Positions 20,295 to 30,977 are shown, numbered from the stretch's first letter. The stretch: 64,000 nucleotides of DNA from Dolomedes plantarius (GCA_907164885.2 OU015496.1:184681281-184745280); one strand, 5' to 3'. Numbers and translations are program-made. The notes: generated by a model not told the origin, from the sequence alone.

Positions 20295-22199
20295 TTAAAT
20301 TTTCCCAAACTTAATTCCTTTAAATTTGGAGTTAACCCTCCTCGTAGCATCTCGCTTACGCTGAATTTTCTTGGAAACCCTGTCATACGGCTCCCTTAAA
20401 TCATCCTGTCTATTAATCTTCGCCCTCGCGAATATTTGCAATTTTCGGTTTTTCATCAGTCTCCCGAAATTGCTAGGCTGCCCCTCTGAGCACCTCGTAC
20501 CCATTTTCATTTTGAATTTAACAGAATGTCTTCCTCCCCTAAATTTCCTCTTGAACTTGACAAAACCCTGGCGTCCCGTCTTTTGACTATGCTTTACGCA
20601 ATTCGGTCTGCCTCTAGCTAACGGACATTTCTCCTTAGTTTTGCTCAAGCCCAAAAACATTTTAAACTTCGCTTTCTTGCACTTTGTTCCACTCGCCTTT
20701 TCGCGGCGCGGTTTAGTCCTTATCACTACCGGATGTAATTTCCCTTTGAACTCGTTACAATGGAGTATCCCAATCTTAGGTAACCTCCCTCTCAAAATGT
20801 TTCTACTCGGAAACCCCGTCCTTCTATTTTCTACAGGGATTCTCTCCCCCTCAGCCGCATTGTTTAGGTTTCCCCTAAATTCCGTCAAAATCTGACCATC
20901 CATTTTAGACGAACTTTCGGCCCTTTCGCGGTCCGTGTTTTCCCGAATGCCATTGTCTATTCCCTGGGGAGCAAATTCTAAACCGTCTCTCGGCTCAACT
21001 TTTTCGACTACATTCATCACAGCCTGACATGCACTTATAGTCCCTTCCACTTGTAAAGAACCTGATGAATGGACTCGCGGACAAAGGTCCATCCCCCTGT
21101 GTGTGCGGTCAGTTACACAAAACGCGAGATTCAAATCCCCTAAAACATCGGCTGACTCAACGAAACTAACTTTTCTCACTTCGAGCTCACAAATGTTAGA
21201 GTCGCTTTGAGACAATATTTCTCTTTTATCTAGGCTACTTTCTTCACACAAACCTACATTCATTTTCCCACATGTCTCTACATGCGTGAATCTGCAGAGC
21301 GAGTTATCTATTTCCCTCCTATCTGGGCTAGTTTCCTCACACAAATCTACATTCATTTTCCCCACTGTCTCTACATTCACGGATTTGCAGAGCGAGTTAT
21401 CTATTTCACTTCGATTTTCTACACCCGAATTTAAGCTTGCTTGCTCAATTACAAAGGTTTCCTTATTTTCCCACACTTCCCTCGAACTGCTCAAAGTATC
21501 TCCGGCAACCAACTGGCTACAGAATTCCTTATTTTTAATTTTGCCTCGAGTACTCGCGCTTCCGAAATTCCCAGCTTCCACCTCGCTGAAATTTCCCAAC
21601 ACATTCTCTACATTTTTTTCTCTACCCAGAGATTTAATCTTTTGCTCTACGCAAATTTTTCCCTCAATTTGACTTTCGACACTTTTCTCAATTTTAGTGA
21701 CTCCGGCCTTCCTTATTAAACCTCTACTTTCTCTATAGGAATTTACAGCCTGTAATTTTACCCTCAGGTACTCCAATTCCCCCGATTTAATAAATCTAGT
21801 TGATTGATCAAAAGCATATTTCGCCTCACAGTCTAGGTCGTATTCTAGTCTCTCGAAGATTCCTTTATCATGTCTCACAAAGAATTCTTTATTCGACTCG
21901 AAAACCTCGAAAATATTGTCTATTATGGCTTTCTGACTAACGTCTAAACTTTCTCTCTTTCTTATTAAAGCTAATTCATAGGCCCTATTCATCTGCTTAT
22001 CCTTCTCTTCCCGATCTAATTTAATCTGTTCTAGAATTCCTTCTAGACCCGCCTTAGTCCTTACTTCACTGTAATTTTCCGACCCAATGATTCGTCGGAC
22101 AATTACTATTTTTTTATCATTTATCGACGCCTCAACGTCCAAATTATCGGCCAAAGCCACAAGAACAATTTTAGTCTGTCTAATTAGAAGAACTTCCAT
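20295..22199 (-). CDS. Gag-like 634-aa protein of the non-autonomous LTR element
   Basis: The ORF is intact, 634 codons, starting MEVLLIRQTK. Residues about 10-60 (LVALADNLDVEASINDKK onwards) resemble the SAP-like start of gag proteins in Gypsy-type elements of spiders, followed by a charged helical stretch (residues 55-85, LDREEKDKQMNRAYELALIR). Residues 265-294 and 296-325 are a tandem repeat of about 31 aa sharing EIDNSLC, GKMN and LCEE. The last 150 residues are strongly basic (for example KFKRKFRGGRHSVKFKMKMG) and could bind RNA or DNA. No CCHC zinc knuckle and no protease motif is seen. The likely role, by inference, is packaging of the element RNA. A captured host sequence in the middle part is not excluded. 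Confidence 0.75.
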   Translation of the reverse strand: MEVLLIRQTKIVLVALADNLDVEASINDKKIVIVRRIIGSENYSEVRTKAGLEGILEQIKLDREEKDKQMNRAYELALIRKRESLDVSQKAIIDNIFEVFESNKEFFVRHDKGIFERLEYDLDCEAKYAFDQSTRFIKSGELEYLRVKLQAVNSYRESRGLIRKAGVTKIEKSVESQIEGKICVEQKIKSLGREKNVENVLGNFSEVEAGNFGSASTRGKIKNKEFCSQLVAGDTLSSSREVWENKETFVIEQASLNSGVENRSEIDNSLCKSVNVETVGKMNVDLCEETSPDRREIDNSLCRFTHVETCGKMNVGLCEESSLDKREILSQSDSNICELEVRKVSFVESADVLGDLNLAFCVTDRTHRGMDLCPRVHSSGSLQVEGTISACQAVMNVVEKVEPRDGLEFAPQGIDNGIRENTDRERAESSSKMDGQILTEFRGNLNNAAEGERIPVENRRTGFPSRNILRGRLPKIGILHCNEFKGKLHPVVIRTKPRREKASGTKCKKAKFKMFLGLSKTKEKCPLARGRPNCVKHSQKTGRQGFVKFKRKFRGGRHSVKFKMKMGTRCSEGQPSNFGRLMKNRKLQIFARAKINRQDDLREPYDRVSKKIQRKRDATRRVNSKFKGIKFGKI

Positions 22200-23259
22200 T
22201 TTCCCAAACTAAAAGATTTACCACAGTATTCACAGAAATCACAATAACTTATTTCTAACCCAATGCCGTACACTCAATACGCTCCCAGAAATACACATGT
22301 AATTTCACATGCCCTACTTAACACAGAAATATAGGACAGGTACTAGATATAACGACACTAAATATTGTCACCTTTGAGCTTTCACTTATACACATAAACT
22401 GGTACAATTAATCACAAGCGATCCTATCCAATTACATAACAATAGCTAGAACATATATCACAATATATTATCAAACATTTAAAAGAAACACATATGTATC
22501 ACATTATCTTATAGCATAAAACACTCAAATTGCTTATACACTTCTAGAATAACACTAATACAAATATACTATTTCAAATCAGCGTTTTGTCCCACACTGA
22601 GTACTTTCCTGTGCACCAAGGCACTGTGCGGTTTCCTACAAACACTCGCACAAATTCAATTCATTAAACACTTTCTATTTATTAAACACAAAAGAAAACA
22701 CTTTTCTTCTTTTTTCCGCACAACGCGTGCCCGTGAGATTCCCTGTGGATTTACTCACAAAGTTTTGATTAACCAAAATCACATTTAGAAAAAACTAACT
22801 ACTAATGTCTACTAAGACTACTACATTTACCCGATCTCTATCAGGATTTCACACCTGTTCTTCTCGAACAAATTTTCACTAAACCTTCACTGGTTTAACT
22901 TTCGGACTTCTCAAAGAAGCGTTGAAATTATCTTTCTAAATCCCCTGAATTATTAGACTAATTCCAACCCCACAATTTACTGCCCCTCGACAATTATCGC
23001 GCAGACCTCTTTGGAAGATTTCAAATGAGCTTACCTTTCCTGTTGTCGCATCCAGCTGTACACGCTGATCGAATTTTCTTGCACAGGTTCCACTCCTTCT
23101 GAACAAATTCCGTCTGGCTACACGTCTCGGCTGCTAGTATTTTCCGCAGGTTCTAGTTGACTGCTTGCATCGGCGGATTCCCTTGGCTATCCTCGCCAGT
23201 ACCGCCACAGCTTCACCTCCTCCGTGGATCCTCACGTATTTCACAAACACATACGTAGA
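22200..23259 (-). other. 5' leader of the LTR element
   Basis: About 1.06 kb between the primer-binding site and the ORF start, AT-rich and without a long open frame. It presumably holds the packaging signal, though no structure was identified. Confidence 0.6.
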
Positions 23260-23277
23260 ATTCCTCCGCTGCCACCA
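23260..23277 (-). promoter_or_regulatory. Primer-binding site
   Basis: Two bases inside the 5' LTR the minus strand reads TGGTGGCAGCGGAGGAAT, beginning with TGG as needed to pair with a tRNA 3' CCA. The matching tRNA was not identified from memory. Confidence 0.75.
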
Positions 23278-23279
23278 GC

Positions 23280-23876
23280 TATCATATACTGGGGCAATTC
23301 GTCTTCACTGCCCAGTCTATTTCGATAGCGCGCCGAACTATGGCTAATTCCTAGCCACCCGGTTCCCTCAGAAATCACCGAGAATACGCTGGATTAAGGA
23401 ACGTAAAACAAGCACCTTTATTCTTTAACGTATTTACACATTTACATTAACTCCATATGAGTTTTGCACCTCCAGTGCATGCATGGCCTCCAGCCAAATC
23501 AATTAATTCACCAAACAAATCGCGATCACCTCCACGTGGCTTCTCCGCACACGTAAACTCAGGTCCGAGACAAAATCCAGAACCGTCCACACCGGACCAC
23601 TGTCTCTCTCTGTCTCTCTGTCACCACCCTAGCTGGCTCTCTCCTGCCCAGACCAACACCAGTCCAAAACCGGTTCCCCTGCATACCTCCGGAAATACCA
23701 CCAGCAAACCATCTGCACATCCGGTCCAGGTTGTCATCTGTTTACCAGAGAGCTGGCACGCCTCTTGATTGATTACCTGGACTCGCCTCTGGTAAACATT
23801 CAAAACTGAAAAGAAACTTCACCAAATTTTATATCTAATATACCGGGGGTTAAGCAGAGGGCCCGCCGCCATCACA
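23280..23876 (-). repeat. 5' LTR of the 5.7-kb element
   Basis: A 597-bp repeat nearly identical to 18138-18734 at a constant offset of 5,142 bases with no indel. It ends in CATCACA on the plus strand, followed by the target copy ATGT. Confidence 0.93.
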
Positions 23877-24360
23877 ATGTTATCAGAGGAATTACATTTT
23901 GATGTTGAGTGTTCGAAGAAATATGACTGAGTGCTGATAAAGCTACAATCTGCATCTAAGCTACAAGATCAACTTATATAATTTTAATGTACGAGGCATT
24001 CTTGAAACGAGTTTTAAATATCGAATCAGAATTTTACATTACCTTCATCACATACCGAAGATCCTAAACAAAAGTATCTAAGATATACAATAAGTCATAC
24101 CAAATTTGCTTAAATTTATCTGGGGCGGACTTTTTTACCAATCCTCGCCTCTTAATGGACCTGCTGCGGATATATGGGCTCATGAACCTGGTCTAGCGCC
24201 CCTAGACCTGGAGGGATTAGAAACAACAACAACAACACACCGAATAAAAAACTAAAATATCAACGTACCTAATTCATTGCCTCCCCCAATTCTCCACTAA
24301 CGTTTATTGATAGTAAATTTTACACTAGTTCCACAAATTAATTTAAGGTGTGCAAGTCAC
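23877..24360. other. Stretch with a possible SINE tail
   Basis: Mostly unassigned. At about 24120-24240 GGGGCGGAC through CTAGACCTGGAGGGATTAG is followed by (AAC)n repeats, which looks like the 3' end of a SINE with a CAA-type tail. The head with promoter boxes was not found. Confidence 0.35.
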
Positions 24361-24368
24361 CTGTAATG

Positions 24369-24918
24369 CCAGCCACATAGTATAGCGGTTAGTGTACAGT
24401 CGAACCCCGTCATAGCGAACCCAGTATATAACGAATTCCCGGATATAACGAACGAAAATTTTGGTCGCGCCATTTTCCTATTGTACGTAATTTAATTAGT
24501 ATTGTATCAGTTTAATGTAATCGATTTTAGTCGATTTAATTCATTAATGATCATTTTAATAGATTTTAAGATTTTTCAATACATCATTATTGAATACGCA
24601 TTGCAACTAATGAGTTATACATTTTGTGAACTCTAGCATTTTTCTTAATGGTTCGGATATAGCGAACCACCGGATAAAGCGAACAAAACCTTTGGTCCCT
24701 AGAAGTTCGTTATAACGCGGTTCGACTATATTTAGCTTCTAGCGCAGTGGGCTTGGGTTCAAATCCGAGTAGGGCTTGGACGTTCTCGTATTGTCCCCTC
24801 ATAAGGAGCAATGTTGGCTCACCTAAATGTTGCTCCCATAATAAAGTTGCCAACAAGATTTCGCGGCGTTGACGGGGGAATGTCGTCAAGGCGTCTCTAG
24901 CAATGGAAAAAAAATTAA
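24369..24918 (+). mobile_element. tRNA-derived SINE (family 4) interrupted by a pogo MITE
   Basis: The A-box region TAGTATAGCGGTTAGTG is at the left and the B box GGGTTCAAATCCG at about 24753, now pushed apart by the 332-bp MITE. The element ends in a short A run and is bounded by CTGTAATG at 24361-24368 and 24919-24926, an 8-bp duplication. Without the MITE it is about 216 bp. The split A and B boxes should prevent polymerase III transcription. Confidence 0.72.
24397..24728. mobile_element. Tigger/pogo MITE of the 7.2-kb family
   Basis: Ends CAGTCGAACCCCGTCATAGC and, as complement, TAGTCGAACCGCGTTATAAC, flanked by TA on both sides. The internal sequence from about 24485 is close to 7855-8101 (for example TAATGATCATTTT and TGAGTTATACATTTTGTGAA). 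It is thus a deletion product of the same family as 7187-8103 without the coding part. Confidence 0.87.
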
Positions 24919-24929
24919 CTGTAATGAAC

Positions 24930-25110
24930 CTTGGTAAACTTCTCACTCCTCAAGTATTCATAGAAATGGTATTTCATTACATAGAGGCAGGAATGTTATT
25001 ACGAGTAATTTAAAACCTCACCATTCATTGGAAAAAGCAATAAATTGGGCAAAAGAAGATATAAAGAGAATGCTCTTATAAAATGCGAAGATATAAAGAG
25101 GTACATAATA
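24930..25110. repeat. Diverged copy of a local repeat
   Basis: The phrases TATTCATAGAAATGGTATTTCA and TTATTACGAGTAATTTAAAAC correspond to TATTCGTAGACGTTGCATTTCA and CTATTACGAGTAGTTTAATAC near 27.13-27.19 kb. It is an older member of the repeat array seen at 26795-27490. Confidence 0.45.
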
Positions 25111-25726
25111 CAGTCGAACCTCCATATATCGAAGTAGCAAATTGCCGAAAAAAAATTCGATATATAGAAATTTCGATATATAGAATTGATCTTAGTTTTA
25201 TCATAATTCTCCTAAAACATTAAAGCTAATTTTCGTATACCAAACTCCATTTCTAATTTATATGCGAATCCCATTAAATGAAAGTTAATAACTAAAAAAT
25301 GAATTAATATGAAAGATTTATTGAGTACTACATAAATTAAAAAAAAATAATAATCCAGACAGTGGTTACAATGATCACAGTTACATTCTTTTAAAAAAAA
25401 ACTACGAATATCTTGCTGAACAGCCAGTTTTGCGAAATGTTCATCAAAGAAATGTTCGCATTTATTCAGTCCACTAAGAACTTCATCACAGACATTTTCC
25501 GCGAAGTGAAGTACACGACGTATTGTTTCAAACGCCAAAAATTGGGAGATTTTATTCTAAAGAGGAATAAAATCTCCCAATATGTTTCGAAAAAAAATTT
25601 CGATATATAGAGATTTTTTCGATATATAGAAACAGTTTTTCTATGTAATGAACATGGAGATTTGCTAAGATTGCGATATATAGGAAATTTCGATATGAGG
25701 AAGTTCGTTATATGGAGGTTCGACTG
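25111..25726 (-). mobile_element. Pogo/Tigger MITE (second family), copy 1
   Basis: The ends CAGTCGAACCTCCATATATC are inverted on both sides and continue as repeated CGATATATAGAA modules. TA flanks lie at 25109-25110 and 25727-25728. On the minus strand 25383-25538 stays open and reads AFETIRRVLHFAENVCDEV, then LSGLNKCEHFF and QDIRSFF, the tail of a Tigger-like transposase. A perfect 17-bp hairpin sits at 25541-25581. Other copies are 42020-42628 and 57662-58284. Confidence 0.9.
25541..25581. repeat. Perfect hairpin inside the pogo MITE
   Basis: Arms ATTGGGAGATTTTATTC and its exact complement are 17 bp each with a 7-bp loop (TAAAGAG). The hairpin is also perfect in the 42-kb copy and has one mismatch in the 57-kb copy. 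Confidence 0.9.
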
Positions 25727-25756
25727 TATTTATGAATCGGATTTTATAAACTAAAC

Positions 25757-26351
25757 CAGGGGTCTCCAAACTACGGCCGTGAGCACCCCCCATCCGGCCC
25801 GCGGTAGCGATCCGGACATGCCCGGTATCCAGCCCAACATAGTTTATTTTGATTACATTGTAACATTTACAATGTAAGTAAATCATACAATATAATAATC
25901 ACGTTTTTATTTAACGACCAATTAAGAAACACAATAACTGACATACATAATGAAATTGAACATTTTCACTGTAATTAATGATATGAGATTTATCCTAAAA
26001 ACTTACAATAAAAGACATACATAGGTAATTCACATAATGAAATTAAACATTATAATTGTCATTAATGAGATTTATGTAGCTGTGACTTTCCACCGACAAT
26101 TGTTTGCAGCTGTGGATCAAGTTTATTAGTGGAAAATATCAGCATTGACTTCAAATGCTCAGTTAATTTTTTTGTATATTTTGTATATTTTTTTGTATCA
26201 TTTTGGAAAATGTTTTTTCACACAGGTAAGTAGTGCCAAAAGCGGAAAACTCAGTATGTTGGTAAGATGAGCTAGCTAGCTAGGTCTAAGCCCTTGGGAC
26301 TTAGTGGAGGAGTTAGTGTGGCCCTTAGGTTAAAAAGTTAGGAGACTCCTG
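25757..26351. mobile_element. hAT MITE (CAGGGGTCTCC type)
   Basis: Ends CAGGGGTCTCCAAACT and, as complement, CAGGAGTCTCCTAACT. The flanks are AACTAAAC at 25749-25756 and 26352-26359, a perfect 8-bp duplication, as hAT enzymes make. It is 595 bp with no coding potential and a GC-rich left end. It lies inside an older diverged repeat copy whose halves (TTTTATAAA... and ...AATCAGAATTT) recur joined at about 27.26 kb. Confidence 0.9.
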
Positions 26352-26384
26352 AACTAAACAATCAGAATTTCTGTTCATCGCATA

Positions 26385-26770
26385 TTGTTGTTGCTGTTCT
26401 TTCTAATGCTCCCTGGCCGGAATTTATTCCAGATCAGGTCTATATAGGCTAGCGGAGTGAGGGGGTGTGGCTCCGGTTTTTATAATGGCACCACAAGGTC
26501 AGAGTCTGATTTAGCCAGGTGCCACCGCAATTTTGACCGACCACTCCAAGGGGTGACATCTGGGGGGATCATACCCTCTCCCACCCTCTCTGACCTCATA
26601 GAAGGACTTTCCGGTCTACGGATTTAACGTGCCCATATCCGGCCTAGACACGGGGTATTTAATGGCGCTTGTCGGGATTCGATCACCCTCAGACCCGACC
26701 AGAACACCCTCAGACCAGAACACCCTCAGACCCGAAAGCCGACGCGCTACCACTAGGCTACCCCGAGCCC
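26385..26770 (-). mobile_element. tRNA-derived SINE (family 1 body with another tRNA head)
   Basis: On the minus strand GGGGTAGCCTAGTGGTAGCG is the A box. The B box is eroded (TGATCGAATCCCGAC). A 14-16 bp unit, CAGACC-GAACACCCT, is repeated three times at about 26687-26735. The body shares GGCACCACAAGG and the GTTGTTGTTGC end with family 1. Near-duplicate flanks TTCATCGCATA and TTCATCTCATA mark the insertion. Confidence 0.78.
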
Positions 26771-26794
26771 ATTCATCTCATACTACATATAAGA

Positions 26795-27172
26795 AATTGA
26801 AATCACACGGCCGTGAACGCCATGGCATCTCATAACAGGATATCACAACATTACATGGGGGTTTCGTACATGATCTACAAAGTAAATCGTAATTCACAAG
26901 ATGTTGGTAAAAAAGCACGCAAAACCTATGAATCCTCCAATATTCGTAGACGTTGCATTTCACGAGACAGGGGCTGGATAAGTAATTGAAATCACACGGC
27001 CGTGAACGCTATGGCATCTCATAACAGGATATCACATCATTACATGGGGTTTCGTACATGATCTACAAAGTAAATCGAAACTCACAAGATGTTGGTAAAA
27101 AAGCACGCAAAACCTATGAATCCTCCAATATTCGTAGACGTTGCATTTCACGAGACGGGCTGTGGTGCTATT
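26795..27172. repeat. Tandem duplication, two 189-bp units
   Basis: The unit starting AATTGAAATCACACGGCCGT at 26795 recurs at 26984 with only a few differences, including CACGGCCGTGAACGC and GATGTTGGTAAAAAAGCACG in both. The high identity shows a recent local duplication within an older repeat (see 27173-28270). Confidence 0.92.
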
Positions 27173-28270
27173 ACGAGTAGTTTAATACTCCAACTTTCGT
27201 TTGCAAGAGCAATAGGTTGAATAAAAATTGAGATATGATAACATAAATCAGCTTTAAATTGAGTTTTATAAAGAAAGTAATCAGAATTTCCGCGCATCTC
27301 GATCACCAAAGAAACTAAAATCGCACTACAGCGAGTCCCAAAAAAAAAGGATTTACCACACAGTAAGTCCGAACATGATCTGCAAAGTATTTTGACGTAC
27401 ACCAAATATTAATATTAAATCTTGGAAAACCCATAAATCCTCTGATATTCGTAGAAACTGCATTTAATGGCATAGAAGCTGGGTCATATTGGAGGATTTA
27501 GACAACTCTCTTCCATTCCGCAGTAACAGGTTGGACAAAAGATAAGAAAGACAATACGAAGCATCGTTGGAATTTTATAAACAAAATACTCAAAATTTTG
27601 TGTTTCTCCGACCACAAAATATCGGAAAGAAATTTAGATCTCAATGCTTCCAACCCCCCCCCCCCTCCCTTAAAAAATTATTATAATATTAATCAAGCAA
27701 AAAAGAATTTTATCATTTCACAGGTAAGGTCGGAACAGATAGAGGAAAACCGTAAAGCAATGCCATTGATGCTTTGGATATATATTAAAATGTGCAAATT
27801 TTCATAAGGTAAACAAATGAGATGTGTAAGATATGTATACAACATATATGTTTCAAAATTATACACCATTTTGAGAGCCATATTTAAAAATTTACGACTC
27901 TTCAAAGGTTCAGTCTTCATTTATACAGAAAAATAAGGATCTACAGGCTTCTGATAAATATCTAAACAGTGTTAGATCAATTATTGTAAATTCATTTGGT
28001 GAATAGGTGTGAATATCATTTTAGTGCTTTCAAAGCACGCTAACGTAAGAGAGATATGTACAGTATACCTTGCAACTGAAAATCGCAGCGGCAAGAGATT
28101 TTAATTCCTACCTTGGTAGGAAAGAAATAAAATCGGAAGGCTCAAACTTTTACGGCAAAAAATCGTTTTTAAGATAAGATCATGCATAATCTACAAAGTA
28201 ATTCGAAATGTGCAAGGTATCAGGAGTAAATGAATGAATACTAATAAATCCTCCCATTTCAAAAGAAATT
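27173..28270. repeat. Diverged repeat copies and unassigned sequence
   Basis: Fragments similar to the 189-bp unit recur: ATGATCTGCAAAGTATT at about 27370, AAATCCTCTGATATTCGTAG at about 27430 and AATCTACAAAGTAATTCGAAA at about 28189. Between them I see no gene. A run of 15 C lies at 27652-27665. Confidence 0.5.
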
Positions 28271-28285
28271 GACTGAATCTCGGAA

Positions 28286-28642
28286 GTGTTGTTGTTGCTT
28301 ATGCCACTTGACTGACATCAACATCAGATCAAGTCCCAAAAAAGGCTATGGGCGATGAAGGTGCGGCTCCTGTTTTGACTGGCACCACAAGGGTCGGAGT
28401 CCGACTTGGCCAAAGGACCAATCCCGTAATTTTGAACCAAGTCAAGCGACGAGACCAGAACACTTAACCCCGCACCTCCAGAAGAGATTTTGAGAACTTG
28501 GAGGACACTGCAGCCACGACATATTTTACGTGCACCAGCCACCATTAGTATACACGGCAGTGGATTTGTCAGCGACGAGCATCGAACCAGGGACTTTCAG
28601 ATCAATAGCCCGCTGTTTTTGCCAACTGGGCCACTACACCCA
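28286..28642 (-). mobile_element. tRNA-derived SINE (family 1), copy 2
   Basis: The minus-strand head GGCCCAGTTGGCAAAAACAG and B box GGTTCGATGCTCG match the copies at 4.0 and 51.3 kb. It ends in a GTTGTTGTTGC tail on the plus strand. Flanks TGAATCTCGGAA (28274-28285) and TGAATCTGGGAA (28643-28654) form a 12-bp duplication with one mismatch. Confidence 0.88.
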
Positions 28643-28654
28643 TGAATCTGGGAA

Positions 28655-30840
28655 CTTATCACGACTAGTTTACCACTCATCCCCCCCCCCCCCATCTCTA
28701 CTAGTGGCACCACATCAGCACTTTTCAAAAAGGTTTTTAAAGAAAAAGACCAAAGATCGACAAAATGCGGCATTAAGGAAACACCTGATGCAACGGAATG
28801 TGATTTCAACGATAAATTGATGTACCGAGAAAAAAAATGACGCACAGTGACACTATGCGCTTTATCTGAAGTGATTTGCTAGATATCGGCAAGATAAAAT
28901 TACTGCGTTATTCAGGATATCTAAACGTTTTGCATCGAGGAAAAATGCTGACGACAATGAATCCTTCGATTTGTAAAGCCCTAAATCTGATTTTCAAGTA
29001 GGCGAAAATTTTGAAAATTCTATCAAACGATTATTGTGATGCTGATAAAAATTTAAATGCATTCAAAGTTCGATGGAAGTGAGTCATCACTTGAGTTTCA
29101 TGACTTTTTTCAAGTCCGAATAGTCACAAATGAGTCGAGTTAAGCGATTTCTTTCTTCCGCATCTTACGTTGTATCGTAGAAACTCTCGTGATACATGAC
29201 GTCACTGTCTCACGAGCCTGATTGCACCTTCACGGTAATTTTCATCAAGTTTAAACGCGGGCCATTTGTAAGATATGAAGATCTTGAATTTCTTTTTCGG
29301 CTTTGTTCCCAATCAAGCTTGGTGCAACCTTCATGAAGAAAGGGAAGCGAAGTGACATTTTGAGACACGTGTGAACCTTTTTAGCAAAATGTCGTTTTTC
29401 GATCTGTTTAGCTTTTAGGAAAAGACGTGGGTTCTATACTGCACTTTTACAGTACAAGTGATAACGGTACGTTTACCTCCCCATATGACAGGTAACGAGA
29501 AAATTTTGCCAAGGTGAACATTTATGAACTTCGGGATATGTGTCTCAATTTTATTTTTTTGGAATCACATTTATCCATATAGAAATTAATAAGCAATAAA
29601 AATAAAAACTTTTCCAAGATTAATCTTTGACTTTCAAGCCTAATGATGGACAATGATATCAGTATAGAAGAAAAGGGCAAGTTTTTCAAATTGCTCTCAA
29701 AATACTCCTAAAAAAACATATGTTACAACTTTCCACTTTTTATTAGTGCGAAATCGAATGTTTCTACTACAATGCTTTTAGGCCAATATACTGGAACCTT
29801 CGGCTTTAGTTGGTTAAACTCGCTGATCTGGTTTTACTTTCGTAGGCAGGGCTAACAGATGTTACCCTTCATCAGGCTCTGAGAGAATTAGATGCGATCA
29901 CAAGGAGAAATATCAGTATTCGTATTCAAATGCTCTGAGAGTCTGATGATGGACACTTGATACTAGCCAGTCCCAACCCCCTACGGAATAACTGAAAATT
30001 TTAAAAAAAGCTTTCATCTTCAATCTGCAGCTGCCAGTTATTTGATACAAGCAGATTTAACAATAATATAATTCCACGAAAGAGACACCGTTCAGAGGAT
30101 TTCTTATTAACATAACTGTAAAGAAAGAAGAAAAAAAAAAGCTGTTGCCATACAACAGATGCCTTTAAATTGTCTTTCATCAGAATAGATATTTTTCAAG
30201 TCAATTAACAACTACTTCCCCCACTAACACCGCATATTTATGTGTTCAGAGTAAAAATAATCCCAGAGAATGAAGTTGCACAAGTCAATTATCAAGGATT
30301 TATCTTTCCAGAGAAACCACGTAAGCGATACCCATTGAGATAAAAGAGCGACATCAACTGGGTTTTATTCCATTTCGACTGACATCTTCTGCAGACGATC
30401 TCTCGGCTAAAACGAGATCTATCACCCTCGGAGGAGGAAGGAACGACTCTTATGAGGAAACTCGCGAGAAAATTCAACACGTGGCCCGATGAGTCATGCG
30501 GGAGAACTAATGAACTGGTGAACAATTGAAGGGGCAAGTGGAGAGTGGTCGCGGATATTTGCGTCATTACAGGATGGGAAAATAAATAAATTAAGAAAAA
30601 AAAATGCATTCCCGGAAAGGCTGGTTTTAGCGTTCAGAAGAAGCAGAGATCCAAAGGAGAAAACTATTAATACGAATTTCTTTATTGCCATAAAATTAAA
30701 ACCAGGCTACTGAAAATTTAATTTTTGAGCTCAGAGAGCTGGTATTCCCCACGCTTCAGATGGTCGGATTTTTATGGAATATAATGCCTACAAAATATTT
30801 AAAAAAAAAAAAATTCAGGTGCTCTCTTCTAACGAAACTA
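28655..30840. other. Unassigned stretch
   Basis: About 2.2 kb without a gene or element that I can support. There is a C run at 28680-28693. Open frames on both strands are short and lack motifs. Confidence 0.5.
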
Positions 30841-30841
30841 C

Positions 30842-30933
30842 CGCGGGTTATCAACGTAGGATTACTTATCGTTGCTTCCCTCTTTATGTATATATGTATG
30901 TATGCATGTATGTGTTATGTATATATGTATCTG

Positions 30934-30977
<44 letters not shown>

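Larger units (their letters stand above)
18138..23876 (-). mobile_element. Young non-autonomous LTR retrotransposon, 5.7 kb
   Basis: Two 597-bp direct repeats (18138-18734 and 23280-23876) bound this element. The target duplication is ATGT (the adjoining bases allow up to 8 bp): ATGT precedes the left LTR and follows the right one. On the minus strand the order is 5' LTR, primer-binding site, a leader of about 1.1 kb, one 634-codon ORF, about 1.5 kb without coding sequence, polypurine tract, 3' LTR. I found no protease, reverse transcriptase, RNase H or integrase motifs. With near-identical LTRs it inserted recently, so its enzymes probably come from a related autonomous element. The 4-bp duplication favours a Gypsy-type partner. 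Confidence 0.93.
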
